Counted from the stretch's first letter, positions 25,421 to 34,864 are shown. The stretch is 64,000 nucleotides of DNA from Pseudomonas viridiflava (GCF_900602065.1 NZ_UWFN01000350.1:186001-250000); one strand, 5' to 3'. A program made the numbers and translations. The notes: generated by a model not told the origin, from the sequence alone.

Positions 25421-26620
25421 ATGTTTGCCCACGTTGAGTCCTATGCCGGTGATCCGATTCTGTCGTTGATGGATGCTTATCAGAAAGATCCCAACGCAGA
25501 TAAAGTCAATCTCAGTATCGGGCTTTACTACGACGAGCAAGGGCGAATCCCGCGTCTGGCCGCCGCTGTAGAAGCCGAGCGCCAATTGCTTGAAGGCCAG
25601 CAGCCTCCTTGTGTTTATCTGCCTATGGAAGGCCTCGCCTCTTATCGCCAGGGCGTCCAGGCATTGCTGTTCGGCGAGCAGCATCCGGCGTTGCTGGCGG
25701 GGCGCATCGCAACGATCCAGACGGTTGGCGGCTCGGGTGCTTTAAAAGTAGGTGCGGACTTTCTCAAGTCGGCCTACCCGGACTCTCAGGTGTGGGTCAG
25801 TGACCCGACGTGGGAGAACCACCACGCGTTGTTCGGCGGGGCAGGCTTCAAGGTCAATACCTATCCCTATTTCAATGCCGCAACCGGTGGCGTGAATTTC
25901 GACGGCATGTTTGCCGCTCTGCAGGAGTTGCCAGCGCACAGCATCGTGCTGCTGCACCCTTGCTGCCATAACCCGACAGGTGCGGACCTGACCACGGCGC
26001 AGTGGGATCAGCTCATCGAACTGATTGACGCGCGCAAGCTGATTCCTTTCCTGGACACCGCCTATCAAGGCTTCGGTGCTGGCATGAGTGCAGACGCTTA
26101 TGCGATTCGGGCTATGGCTGATGCCGGGCTGACGGTTCTGGTCAGTAACTCGTTCTCGAAAATCTTCTCGTTGTACGGCGAGCGGGTTGGCGGCTTGTCT
26201 ATCGTCTGCCCTGACGCGGCGATGGCCGATAAAGTCCTGGGCCAGCTCAAGGCTACCGTGCGCCGCAACTATTCCAGCCCGCCGAAACACGGTGCGCTAG
26301 TGGTTTCGGCCGTGCTTAACGACGCAACGCTGCGCAACCAATGGCTGGCTGAAGTCGAAGCGATGCGCCTGCGGATCATCGACATGCGGGTAAAACTGGT
26401 AGCCGCTCTCAAGGAAAAAATGCCACAACGTGACTTCGGCTATATCCTCACGCAAAGTGGCATGTTCAGTTACACAGGTTTTAGCAGTGCACAGGTTGAC
26501 CGACTGAGAAACGAGCACGCCGTTTATCTGATCAGCAGTGGTCGGGTTTGCATGGCTGGTTTGAACGAGCAGAATCTGCCGAAGGTCGTCGAAGCTTTCA
26601 GTAGCGTTTGCGAAGGATAA
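25421..26620 (+). CDS. Aromatic/aspartate aminotransferase (class I, TyrB/PhhC-like)
   Basis: PLP-dependent aminotransferase of 399 residues, the standard size for the AspC/TyrB group. The PLP lysine lies in VSNSFSKIFSLYGERVGGL, the active-site Asn in LLHPCCHNPTGADLT and the substrate-carboxylate Arg in SSGRVCMAGLNEQN. It would transfer amino groups between aromatic (or dicarboxylic) amino acids and 2-oxoglutarate. CAGGAG precedes the ATG at 25421. Downstream of the Lrp-type gene and near an amino-acid permease, it looks like part of an uptake and catabolism unit. Confidence 0.9.
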   Translation: MFAHVESYAGDPILSLMDAYQKDPNADKVNLSIGLYYDEQGRIPRLAAAVEAERQLLEGQQPPCVYLPMEGLASYRQGVQALLFGEQHPALLAGRIATIQTVGGSGALKVGADFLKSAYPDSQVWVSDPTWENHHALFGGAGFKVNTYPYFNAATGGVNFDGMFAALQELPAHSIVLLHPCCHNPTGADLTTAQWDQLIELIDARKLIPFLDTAYQGFGAGMSADAYAIRAMADAGLTVLVSNSFSKIFSLYGERVGGLSIVCPDAAMADKVLGQLKATVRRNYSSPPKHGALVVSAVLNDATLRNQWLAEVEAMRLRIIDMRVKLVAALKEKMPQRDFGYILTQSGMFSYTGFSSAQVDRLRNEHAVYLISSGRVCMAGLNEQNLPKVVEAFSSVCEG

Positions 26621-26835
26621 CGGGAAAATCAGGGTTGCAGGCCATTCAAACGCCACTAGTGCCGTTGGGCTGTAACCCTTGATCCAGAGCGCTACATTCA
26701 GTTTCAGTTAAGTTTTGACGGTTAGCCTGTAAATCTGCATCACCCCGTTGGGCGCGGGCAAATGGATTTGGACGCGATGCCTGTAGTTAGGGTTGCAGCA
26801 CAAAATCCACATCAATCCGTCAAAGAGGATTAGAC

Positions 26836-27567
26836 ATGAGTGACATGGATAAGCAGGTTTCAGCTACGTCGGTAGACGTTAAGCCTGAGGCCGAAACTTC
26901 CGACGTAGCGCTGGCTCACATTGTTGAAGGCTTCAAACGTTTTCGTTCAGAAGTCTTTCCCGAACAGGAAGAGCTGTTCAAGAAACTCGCAACGGCCCAG
27001 CAGCCGCGTGCCATGTTCATTACCTGTGCCGACTCCCGGATTGTGCCGGAGCTCATCACCAACAGCTCGCCTGGCGACCTGTTCGTGACGCGTAACGTCG
27101 GTAACGTAGTCCCTCCATACGGCCCCATGAACGGCGGTGTCTCCACCGCAATCGAATATGCCGTCATGGCATTGGGCGTTCATCACATCATCGTTTGCGG
27201 CCATTCCGACTGCGGTGCCATGCGCGCTGTCCTCAACCCGCATACGCTGGAAAAAATGCCGACGGTCAAAGCCTGGCTGCGCCATGCCGAGGTCGCTCGC
27301 ACTGTAGTTGAAGACAACTGCCACTGCACCGGCGAAAAAGAAACGATGCACGTGCTCACCGAAGAGAACGTCATCGCGCAGCTGCAACATTTGCGTACCC
27401 ACCCATCGGTAGCGTCGAAAATGGCCAGCGGTGAGTTGTTCATCCATGGCTGGGTTTACGACATCGAAACGTGCGGCATCAAAGCCTACGACGCAGAGCA
27501 AGGTCGTTTCCTGGCTCTGGATGGCGATCATCCGACGCCAAAGGCCACGCCGAAGTCTCGCTACTAA
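26836..27567 (+). CDS. Beta-carbonic anhydrase
   Basis: Zinc enzyme of 243 residues converting CO2 and bicarbonate. Zinc ligands are in ITCADSRIVPE (Cys, with Asp-Arg dyad) and VCGHSDCGAM (His and Cys). The AGAGGA ribosome site precedes the ATG. It is 92 bp upstream of a SulP anion carrier, a pairing seen in many bacteria that suggests bicarbonate uptake or balance. PA0102-like by position. Confidence 0.93.
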   Translation: MSDMDKQVSATSVDVKPEAETSDVALAHIVEGFKRFRSEVFPEQEELFKKLATAQQPRAMFITCADSRIVPELITNSSPGDLFVTRNVGNVVPPYGPMNGGVSTAIEYAVMALGVHHIIVCGHSDCGAMRAVLNPHTLEKMPTVKAWLRHAEVARTVVEDNCHCTGEKETMHVLTEENVIAQLQHLRTHPSVASKMASGELFIHGWVYDIETCGIKAYDAEQGRFLALDGDHPTPKATPKSRY

Positions 27568-27587
27568 AAACGCGACTTTCACCTCGT

Positions 27588-27640
27588 TCAGACACCTGAC
27601 GGTGCGCTCATGGCGCGCCGTGAGGCGTCGTCACGTCTGA
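27588..27640 (+). other. Nested inverted repeat between carbonic anhydrase and SulP genes
   Basis: Outer arms TCAGAC/GTCTGA and inner arms ACGGTGCGC/GCGCGCCGT (one G-T pair) would form a two-level RNA hairpin in the intercistronic mRNA, just ahead of the GGAGAG ribosome site of the SulP gene. It has no T-run, so it is not a classic terminator. Confidence 0.6.
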
Positions 27641-27659
27641 AGAATCCCGGAGAGTCATC

Positions 27660-29198
27660 ATGGGCCTAGCTCAATTGAAATCCGTTTTGCCCAGAGAACT
27701 GCTCGCTTCCGTAGTAGTGTTTCTGGTTGCATTGCCCCTGTGCATGGGGATCGCTATCGCTTCCGGTATGCCCCCGGCCAAAGGACTGATCACCGGCATC
27801 ATCGGCGGCTTGGTGGTGGGTTGGTTGGCAGGTTCGCCGCTGCAAGTCAGCGGCCCGGCTGCAGGTCTTGCGGTATTAGTCTTCGAGGTGGTCCGTGAGC
27901 ACGGTATGGCCATGCTCGGCCCGATCCTGCTGCTGGCGGGTGTGCTGCAGATTCTTGCCGGGCGTTTCAAGCTCGGCTGCTGGTTCCGGGTGACGGCGCC
28001 AGCGGTGGTCTACGGCATGCTTGCCGGTATCGGCGTGCTGATCGTGTTGTCCCAGGCGCACGTCATGTTTGATGGCGGGCCCAAACCGTCCGGTCTGGAT
28101 AACCTCGTTGCCTTCCCTTCTACCCTGATTCAGGCGATCGGCCCGGGCAGCGGCATGCAGGCCGGTGCTCTCGGTCTGGGTACGATTCTGGTGATGTGGG
28201 TGTGGGACAAGTTTCGTCCTCAGTCGCTGCGCTTCGTGCCGGGCGCGTTGTTGGGTGTTGGCCTGGCGACGTTTGCCAGTATCGCTTTGGCGATGCAGGT
28301 CAAGCGTGTGGAAGTGCCGGATAACCTGGCTGAAGCCATCGACTGGCTGCGCCCTGCTGATCTGATGAACCTCGCTGATCCGGCGATTCTGATCGCTGCC
28401 TTCGCGGTCGCCTTTATCGCCAGCGCCGAAACCTTGCTGTCGGCGGCTGCGGTAGACCGTATGCATGACGGTCAACGCTCAGACTTCGATAAAGAGCTCA
28501 GCGCTCAAGGCGTGGGTAACGTCCTGTGCGGTCTGGTGGGCGCATTGCCAATGACGGGTGTGATCGTGCGCAGTTCGGCCAACGTTCAGGCGGGTGCCAA
28601 AACACGTATGTCCGCCATGTTCCACGGCTTGTGGTTGCTGGCGTTCGTATTGCTGCTGTCCAGCGTGCTGCAAAGCATTCCGGTGGCGAGTCTGGCGGGT
28701 GTGTTGGTGTACACCGGTTGCAAACTGGTCGACCTCAAGGCGTTTCGTGGCCTGGGCCGTTATGGCCGGATGCCTATGTTCACCTACGCGGCAACCGCTG
28801 CGGCGATCATCTTCACGGATTTGCTGACCGGTGTGTTGGTTGGTTTCGGTCTGACCCTGGTCAAGCTGGCGCTGCAAGCTGCACGATTGAAGATCAACCT
28901 CGTGCCGATGGAAACTGAAGGCGAGTTTGAACTGCGCATGGTCGGCTCGGCCACCTTCTTGAAAGTACCGGCGCTGACTAAAGTGCTGGAGACTATTCCG
29001 GCGGGCAGCACGGTCTATGTGCCGTTGAGCAATCTGAGTTACATCGACCATTCCTGCCTGGAGTTGCTGGAGGAATGGGGGCGTGCCAACGCTGCTCAGG
29101 GTTCGCGTCTGAGCATTGAGTCTCGTGGGTTGAAACGCAGGCTGGAAGGCCGGTTGACGACCACCACCGGGATTGGATCGGCGGCGTCGCAGGCTTGA
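27660..29198 (+). CDS. SulP-family anion transporter with STAS domain
   Basis: Inner-membrane carrier of 512 residues with about 11 hydrophobic segments (LASVVVFLVALPLCMGIAIA, GIIGGLVVGWLAGSPLQVSG) and a short cytoplasmic STAS domain from about residue 425 (GSTVYVPLSNLSYIDHSCLE). SulP members carry sulfate, bicarbonate or dicarboxylates. The upstream beta-carbonic anhydrase gene favours bicarbonate, but the substrate is not proven. Confidence 0.88.
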   Translation: MGLAQLKSVLPRELLASVVVFLVALPLCMGIAIASGMPPAKGLITGIIGGLVVGWLAGSPLQVSGPAAGLAVLVFEVVREHGMAMLGPILLLAGVLQILAGRFKLGCWFRVTAPAVVYGMLAGIGVLIVLSQAHVMFDGGPKPSGLDNLVAFPSTLIQAIGPGSGMQAGALGLGTILVMWVWDKFRPQSLRFVPGALLGVGLATFASIALAMQVKRVEVPDNLAEAIDWLRPADLMNLADPAILIAAFAVAFIASAETLLSAAAVDRMHDGQRSDFDKELSAQGVGNVLCGLVGALPMTGVIVRSSANVQAGAKTRMSAMFHGLWLLAFVLLLSSVLQSIPVASLAGVLVYTGCKLVDLKAFRGLGRYGRMPMFTYAATAAAIIFTDLLTGVLVGFGLTLVKLALQAARLKINLVPMETEGEFELRMVGSATFLKVPALTKVLETIPAGSTVYVPLSNLSYIDHSCLELLEEWGRANAAQGSRLSIESRGLKRRLEGRLTTTTGIGSAASQA

Positions 29199-29272
29199 GG
29201 TTGTGAGCATTGATGGGGGCCACACGCTGGCTCTCATCAAACAGCATACATACCATTGAATTAGAACCATTT

Positions 29273-29361
29273 CTGTAGGAGCGAGCTTGCTCGCGATAGC
29301 GATTTACCTATCAAATGAAATCGCCTGACAAAACGCTATCGCGAGCAAGCTCGCTCCTACA
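29273..29361. repeat. REP/REPIN repeat, family R1 (GCTTGCTCGCG arm type)
   Basis: Inverted repeat CTGTAGGAGCGAGCTTGCTC ... GAGCAAGCTCGCTCCTACAG between convergent genes. Confidence 0.85.
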
Positions 29362-29405
29362 GGTCCTATGTTTGCCATGGACGTCGTGGCAACTCAGCGC
29401 TCTTT

Positions 29406-30050
29406 TTAACCCCGATCCAGATCCAGACCAAGCCCCAACTGCCGTGACAGGCATGGCCAGCGCTTCCAGGCGGCTTCGGTGTCCGGGCTGTTCAGGCGGT
29501 CGCGGTAGGCTTCCACGGACTCCAGCTCGAAGCTTTCTTCGTCAAGCAACTGATCGACCGCGTGATGCACTGCTTCGTCCAGCTGGTTGGCGAACGACTC
29601 GCCAATCAACTGGTGGGCGATGACGCTGGCCACCACGGTGTTGGACGGGATCAGCGGACGTGCGAAATGCTTGATGTACAAGTCATTCACTTCCTCAACC
29701 AGCCGATGCGCCAGATAGGCCTCATCCAGCAGGCTATCAAGTCCCTCATGTCCGTCCATGATCGCAGGAGGCGTCGTGAAGAAATGCTCGGCGATTTTCA
29801 ACACAGGTTTGACCTGTCCTTCAATGCCGGCTTCAACCGCGACCTGATGGGCGGCGTCCAGCAAGTCCGGCACAAGATCAATGTAGGCGGTGACGAAGCG
29901 CGTCAGCACGCCGCGTGCATCAACTTCCGGTAAATGGATGGCTGGGTGCAGGTGCGGTAACTGGGTTTCAAGTTGACGCAATAATTGGCCAGTCTCGGCC
30001 TCGTGCTGGTGGGCACGTTGGATCTGCTCGCGCAAAGCGGCGGTGTTCAT
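29406..30050 (-). CDS. Conserved hypothetical protein (PA0104-like)
   Basis: A 214-residue acidic protein, mostly helical, without signal peptide or membrane segment. I do not recognise a domain. Regions such as AYIDLVPDLLDAAHQVAVEA and SVIAHQLIGESFANQLDEAV look amphipathic. The start at 30050 has AGGAG seven bases upstream; a frame extends upstream without family support. It is divergent from the caa3 oxidase cluster, with the same placement as PA0104 in PAO1 as I recall. Confidence 0.75.
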   Translation of the reverse strand: MNTAALREQIQRAHQHEAETGQLLRQLETQLPHLHPAIHLPEVDARGVLTRFVTAYIDLVPDLLDAAHQVAVEAGIEGQVKPVLKIAEHFFTTPPAIMDGHEGLDSLLDEAYLAHRLVEEVNDLYIKHFARPLIPSNTVVASVIAHQLIGESFANQLDEAVHHAVDQLLDEESFELESVEAYRDRLNSPDTEAAWKRWPCLSRQLGLGLDLDRG

Positions 30051-30401
30051 GAACGCTCCTGAAGGCGGAAAAACCAGGTACGGAAAGGGGGAGACCATAC
30101 GTTAGCCTGCTTGAGCGAAAGGCTAAGACGTATTTGTCATAACAAATTCACATATATGTGCATTGGCTATTAAAAACGCCATTTACGCCATTATTGCCTC
30201 TTTATTTGTCGAGGCTGCGCATCTGTGTAGACCATTTTCCGGATTTTGCCAGCGCGTTGCACGCATCGGGTGCCTGTCTATACTCGGTTCTGACGGAAGT
30301 TGGCTGATGGTCGCCTGTGCGGCTCGGTGTAACTGAAGTGGCAGCCCACTCCCCAAACGCAGGTTTTGACCTGCGGAATAAGAACAATGGGGAAGCTCGC
30401 A
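30051..30401. promoter_or_regulatory. cox operon promoter region with sigma-S-like -10
   Basis: This 351-bp divergent gap carries TTGCAC (30257-30262) and TATACT (30279-30284), spacing 16, ahead of coxB. The -10 reads CTATACT, the form favoured by RpoS in Pseudomonas, and the aa3/caa3 oxidase of P. aeruginosa is known to depend on RpoS. A perfect 12-bp palindrome, CACATATATGTG, lies at 30149-30160. The rest shows no recognisable element. Confidence 0.65.
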
Positions 30402-31526
30402 ATGAGGCGACATCCACGCGTCTGGATGTTGCTCCTGTTGTGTTCGGTATTCGATCAGGCACACGGTGCCTGGACGACGAATATGGCGCCTGGAGCAACA
30501 CAGGTCAGTCATGCGGTATTTGATCTGCACATGATCATTTTCTGGATCTGTGTGGTGATCGGCGTCGTGGTGTTCGGCGCGATGTTCTGGTCAATGATCG
30601 TTCACCGGCGCTCTACCGGTCAGGTTGCTGCGCACTTTCACGAACATACCACCGTGGAAATCCTCTGGACCCTCGTGCCTTTGCTGATTCTGGTGGCGAT
30701 GGCTATTCCTGCGACCAAGACCCTTATCGAAATGTACGACAACACCGAGTCGGATCTGGATATCCAGGTCACGGGATATCAGTGGAAGTGGCATTACAAA
30801 TACCTGGGCCAGGACGTCGAATTCTTCAGCAATCTGGCGACTACCACTGAGCAGATTCACAACCGCGATGAGAAGGGCGAACACTATCTGCTGGAGGTGG
30901 ACCAGCCGCTGGTGGTCCCGGTCGGGCTGAAAATCCGTTTTCTGGTGACCGGTGCAGACGTGATCCATTCCTGGTGGGTGCCGGCCTTTGCGGTCAAGCG
31001 TGACGCTATTCCAGGCTTCGTCAATGAGGCCTGGACCCGCATCGACAAGCCGGGAATTTATCGTGGGCAATGCACGGAGTTATGCGGCAAGGACCACGGC
31101 TTCATGCCGATTGTGGTTGAGGCCCGGAGCAAGGCCGATTACGACACCTGGCTGGCCGGTCGCAAGGAGGAGAGCGCCAGGCTCAAGGAACTGACCAGCA
31201 AGGAGTGGACCCTGGAAGAACTGGTTGCGCGGGGTGACAAGGTTTATCACACCACTTGCGTGGCCTGTCACCAGCCGGAGGGCCAAGGCCTGCCGCCGCT
31301 GTTCCCGGCGCTCAAGGGCTCGAAAATCGCCACTGGCCCCAAAGAAGCGCACCTCAATATCGTGTTCAACGGCAAAGCCGGTACGGCAATGGCTGCGTTC
31401 GGCAAGCAGCTATCGGAAGTCGATATCGCGGCGGTGATCACCTACGAGCGCCACGCCTGGGGCAACAACACCAACGACATGATTACGCCCAAAGATGTGC
31501 TGGCGCTGAAAGAGGCGCAGAAATGA
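30402..31526 (+). CDS. coxB: Cytochrome c oxidase subunit II (caa3 type)
   Basis: Subunit II of 374 residues. A signal peptide (MLLLLCSVFDQAHG) and two transmembrane helices are followed by the periplasmic CuA domain, with ligands in GQCTELCGKDHGFMP. A fused C-terminal cytochrome c domain has the heme motif TTCVACHQPEGQG, the mark of caa3-type oxidase. It takes electrons from cytochrome c. The start at 30402 matches the family N-terminus MRRHPRVWM. First gene of the cox cluster. Confidence 0.96.
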   Translation: MRRHPRVWMLLLLCSVFDQAHGAWTTNMAPGATQVSHAVFDLHMIIFWICVVIGVVVFGAMFWSMIVHRRSTGQVAAHFHEHTTVEILWTLVPLLILVAMAIPATKTLIEMYDNTESDLDIQVTGYQWKWHYKYLGQDVEFFSNLATTTEQIHNRDEKGEHYLLEVDQPLVVPVGLKIRFLVTGADVIHSWWVPAFAVKRDAIPGFVNEAWTRIDKPGIYRGQCTELCGKDHGFMPIVVEARSKADYDTWLAGRKEESARLKELTSKEWTLEELVARGDKVYHTTCVACHQPEGQGLPPLFPALKGSKIATGPKEAHLNIVFNGKAGTAMAAFGKQLSEVDIAAVITYERHAWGNNTNDMITPKDVLALKEAQK

Positions 31527-31550
31527 AAGTTTTCATGGCTGGAGGTAATC

Positions 31551-31638
31551 CTGTGGGAGCGGTGCTTGCCCGCGATACAAGCGCCGCGGTTCTTTTATGG
31601 ACCGCGTCGGCTTCATCGCGGGCAAGCACCGCTCCCAC
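31551..31638. repeat. REP/REPIN repeat inside the cox operon (coxB-coxA)
   Basis: Family R1 with arms CTGTGGGAGCGGTGCTTGCC and GGCAAGCACCGCTCCCACA. It fills most of the 151-bp space between coxB and coxA on the same strand. Confidence 0.85.
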
Positions 31639-31677
31639 AAAACCTGTGTCATCAGGAAACACCGCAGGAGATAAGCC

Positions 31678-33270
31678 ATGAGCACCGTCATCGACGATCA
31701 TGGCGCCTCGGGCCATGACGTGGCACACGGCCCCGCCAAAGGCCTGATGCGTTGGTTACTGACCACTAACCACAAGGACATCGGCACGCTGTACCTGTGG
31801 TTCAGCTTCACCATGTTCCTGCTGGGCGGCTCCTTTGCGATGGTGATCCGTGCCGAGTTGTTTCAGCCGGGCCTGCAAATCGTTGAGCCCGCGTTTTTTA
31901 ATCAGATGACCACCATGCACGGCCTGATTATGGTCTTTGGTGCGGTGATGCCCGCTTTTGTCGGGCTGGCCAACTGGATGATCCCGTTAATGATCGGCGC
32001 GCCGGACATGGCCCTGCCGCGCATGAACAACTTCAGTTTCTGGCTGCTGCCTGCCGCATTCGGCCTATTGATTTCGACCCTGTTCACCCCCGGTGGTGGT
32101 CCCAATTTCGGCTGGACGTTCTACGCGCCTTTATCCACGACCTATGCGCCTGAAAGCGTCACGTTTTTTATCTTCGCCATTCACATGATGGGGATCAGCT
32201 CGATCATGGGGGCAATCAACGTGGTCGCGACTATCCTCAATCTACGCGCGCCCGGCATGACCCTGATGAAGATGCCCTTGTTTGTGTGGACCTGGTTGAT
32301 CACTGCGTTCCTGCTCATTGCAGTCATGCCGGTGCTGGCTGGTTGCGTCACGATGATGCTGATGGACATCCACTTCGGCACCAGCTTCTTCAATGCTGCG
32401 GGCGGTGGTGATCCGGTGCTGTTCCAGCATGTGTTCTGGTTCTTCGGCCATCCGGAGGTGTACATCATGATCCTGCCGGCGTTCGGCGCGGTCAGTTCAA
32501 TCATTCCGGCTTTTTCGCGCAAGCCGCTGTTTGGCTACACCTCGATGGTCTACGCGACGGCGAGCATCGCCTTCCTGTCGTTCATGGTCTGGGCGCACCA
32601 TATGTTTGTCGTGGGCATCCCGTTGGTGGGCGAGCTGTTCTTCATGTACGCCACTATGCTGATTGCGGTGCCAACGGGGGTGAAGGTGTTCAATTGGGTC
32701 AGCACCATGTGGCAAGGCTCGCTGACGTTCGAAACACCGATGCTGTTTGCTGTGGCGTTTGTGATCCTGTTCAGCATTGGTGGTTTTTCCGGGCTGATGC
32801 TGGCCATCGCCCCCGCTGACTTTCAGTATCAGGATACTTATTTTGTGGTCGCCCATTTCCATTACGTTCTGGTACCCGGTGCGATCTTCGGCATTTTTGC
32901 CTCGGCCTATTATTGGCTGCCGAAGTGGACCGGGCACATGTACGACGAAACCCTGGGCAAGCTGCATTTCTGGCTATCCTTTGTGGGCATGAACATGGCG
33001 TTCTTTCCCATGCACTTCGTGGGTCTGGCGGGCATGCCGCGACGAGTGCCGGACTACAACCTGCAATTTGCCGACTTCAATATGGTGTCATCGATAGGTG
33101 CATTTACCTTTGGCGCGACGCAGATATTCTTTCTGTTCATCGTGATCAAGACTATTCGCGGCGGCGCACCGGCACCGGCAAAACCTTGGGATGGCGCCGA
33201 AGGCCTGGAGTGGAGCATCCCCTCGCCTGCGCCGTATCACACCTTCACCACGCCGCCGGAGGTGAAATGA
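31678..33270 (+). CDS. coxA: Cytochrome c oxidase subunit I
   Basis: Catalytic subunit I of 530 residues with 12 membrane helices, carrying heme a and the heme a3-CuB site. Key histidines are in TTMHGLIMVFG (heme a), FFGHPEVYIMILPAFG (CuB His and the cross-linked Tyr), VWAHHMFVVG (CuB) and VVAHFHYVLVPGA (heme a and a3). Reduces O2 to water and pumps protons. Strong GCAGGAG before the ATG. Confidence 0.97.
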   Translation: MSTVIDDHGASGHDVAHGPAKGLMRWLLTTNHKDIGTLYLWFSFTMFLLGGSFAMVIRAELFQPGLQIVEPAFFNQMTTMHGLIMVFGAVMPAFVGLANWMIPLMIGAPDMALPRMNNFSFWLLPAAFGLLISTLFTPGGGPNFGWTFYAPLSTTYAPESVTFFIFAIHMMGISSIMGAINVVATILNLRAPGMTLMKMPLFVWTWLITAFLLIAVMPVLAGCVTMMLMDIHFGTSFFNAAGGGDPVLFQHVFWFFGHPEVYIMILPAFGAVSSIIPAFSRKPLFGYTSMVYATASIAFLSFMVWAHHMFVVGIPLVGELFFMYATMLIAVPTGVKVFNWVSTMWQGSLTFETPMLFAVAFVILFSIGGFSGLMLAIAPADFQYQDTYFVVAHFHYVLVPGAIFGIFASAYYWLPKWTGHMYDETLGKLHFWLSFVGMNMAFFPMHFVGLAGMPRRVPDYNLQFADFNMVSSIGAFTFGATQIFFLFIVIKTIRGGAPAPAKPWDGAEGLEWSIPSPAPYHTFTTPPEVK

Positions 33271-33292
33271 ATATGCGTACCTTGGTGCTGAC

Positions 33293-33385
33293 CCTGTGGG
33301 AGCCGGGCTTGCCCGCGATAAACGATAACGCGGTGAGCCTGCGAAATGTGGCATCTGCATCGCGGGCAAGCACCGCTCCCACAGG
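33293..33385. repeat. REP/REPIN repeat inside the cox operon (coxA-ctaG)
   Basis: Family R1: CCTGTGGGAGCCGGGCTTGC ... GCAAGCACCGCTCCCACAGG. Its central segment (GATAAACGATAACGCGGTGA) is nearly identical to that of the 34883 copy although the arms differ. Confidence 0.85.
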
Positions 33386-33414
33386 GCCGCATTCCAAGTC
33401 GAGGGTGCGTTGGC

Positions 33415-33963
33415 ATGAATGAAGCTCGCTCTCAGAAAAAGCTGATAACTCGTCTCCTGCTGGTCGTCGTGGTGATGTTCGCCTTCGGCTTTGCACTGGT
33501 GCCGCTTTACGACGTGATGTGCAAAGCATTCGGTATCAATGGCAAGACGGGTGATGCCTACCAGGGCTCGCAAATGGTCGACGAGAGCCGGCAGGTGCGT
33601 GTGCAGTTTCTGTCGACCAATGCTGTGGACATGGTCTGGGGTTTCTATCCCAAAGCTGATCAGCTGGAAGTACATCCCGGTGCCGTCAACGAGATGTTGT
33701 TTGTCGCCCAGAACCCGACGGACCGGCCCATGACTGCTCAGGCGGTGCCGAGCATTTCACCGGGTTCAGCGGCGGTGTACTTCCACAAGACCGAATGCTT
33801 CTGCTTCACGCAGCAAGTCCTGCAGCCGGGCGAGCGCATCGAGATGCCGGTGCGCTTTATCGTCGACCGTGACCTGCCCAAGGACGTGAAAAACATGACG
33901 CTGGGTTACACCCTGTTCAACGTTACCGCCAGCAAACCCCCCGTGCCGAAAAGCGGGGGCTAG
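33415..33963 (+). CDS. ctaG: Cytochrome c oxidase copper assembly protein Cox11/CtaG
   Basis: Delivers copper to the CuB site of subunit I. The protein has 182 residues: one N-terminal membrane anchor (LITRLLLVVVVMFAFGFALV) and a periplasmic beta domain with the copper-binding pair in HKTECFCFTQQ. The start at 33415 gives the family N-terminus. It overlaps no gene but follows a REP element. Confidence 0.95.
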   Translation: MNEARSQKKLITRLLLVVVVMFAFGFALVPLYDVMCKAFGINGKTGDAYQGSQMVDESRQVRVQFLSTNAVDMVWGFYPKADQLEVHPGAVNEMLFVAQNPTDRPMTAQAVPSISPGSAAVYFHKTECFCFTQQVLQPGERIEMPVRFIVDRDLPKDVKNMTLGYTLFNVTASKPPVPKSGG

Positions 33964-33976
33964 CGAGGAGAGCTTG

Positions 33977-34864
33977 ATGGCCATCCACGAGCACTACTAC
34001 GTTCCGGCACAAAGCAAATGGCCGATTATTGCCACCGTCGGGCTGTTGGTGACGATGTACGGCCTTGGCACCTGGTTCAATGACCTGAAGGCCGCACGTC
34101 CGGACTCCCATGGGCCATGGATCTTCATCGTGGGCGGCTTGTTAGTGGCGTACATGTTGTTCGGCTGGTTCGGCACGGTGATCAAAGAGAGCCGCGCCGG
34201 GCTGTACAGCGCGCAAATGGATCGCTCATTCCGCTGGGGCATGAGCTGGTTCATCTTTTCTGAGGTGATGTTCTTCATCGCGTTCTTCGGCGCGCTGTTT
34301 TACATCCGCTACTGGTCCGGGCCCTGGCTGGGCGGCGAAGGCTCCAAAGGTATCGCGAATATGCTGTGGCCGAACTTCCAGTACACCTGGCCGATGCTGG
34401 ACACCCCGGACCCAAAACTCTATCCCGCGCCCAAAGGCGTCATTGATCCGTGGAAGTTGCCGCTGATCAACACGATCCTGCTGGTCAGCTCAAGCGTGAC
34501 CATCACCCTTGCTCACCATGCCTTGAAACGTGGCCATCGAGGCGCGCTGAAACTATGGATGGCGATCACTGTGTTACTGGGGCTGAGCTTCCTTGTGCTG
34601 CAGGTCGAGGAGTACGTCCACGCCTACCAGGAACTGGGCCTGACGTTGGGTTCGGGTATCTACGGCGCAACCTTTTTCATGCTCACGGGCTTTCATGGCG
34701 CCCACGTGACCATCGGTACGATCATCCTGTTCGTGATGCTGATGCGCATCCTGCGCGGGCACTTCGATGCGCAGCATCAATTCGGTTTTGAAGCGGCCAG
34801 CTGGTATTGGCATTTTGTGGACGTGGTGTGGGTTGGGTTGTTTGTATTTGTTTACGTGGTGTAG
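33977..34864 (+). CDS. coxC: Cytochrome c oxidase subunit III
   Basis: Subunit III of 295 residues with seven membrane helices (SRAGLYSAQMDRSFRWGMSW, FMLTGFHGAHVTIGT, SWYWHFVDVVWVGLFVFVYV). It stabilises the catalytic subunit. GAGGAG lies eight bases before the ATG at 33977. An in-frame TTG directly before it is not preferred. Confidence 0.96.
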   Translation: MAIHEHYYVPAQSKWPIIATVGLLVTMYGLGTWFNDLKAARPDSHGPWIFIVGGLLVAYMLFGWFGTVIKESRAGLYSAQMDRSFRWGMSWFIFSEVMFFIAFFGALFYIRYWSGPWLGGEGSKGIANMLWPNFQYTWPMLDTPDPKLYPAPKGVIDPWKLPLINTILLVSSSVTITLAHHALKRGHRGALKLWMAITVLLGLSFLVLQVEEYVHAYQELGLTLGSGIYGATFFMLTGFHGAHVTIGTIILFVMLMRILRGHFDAQHQFGFEAASWYWHFVDVVWVGLFVFVYVV

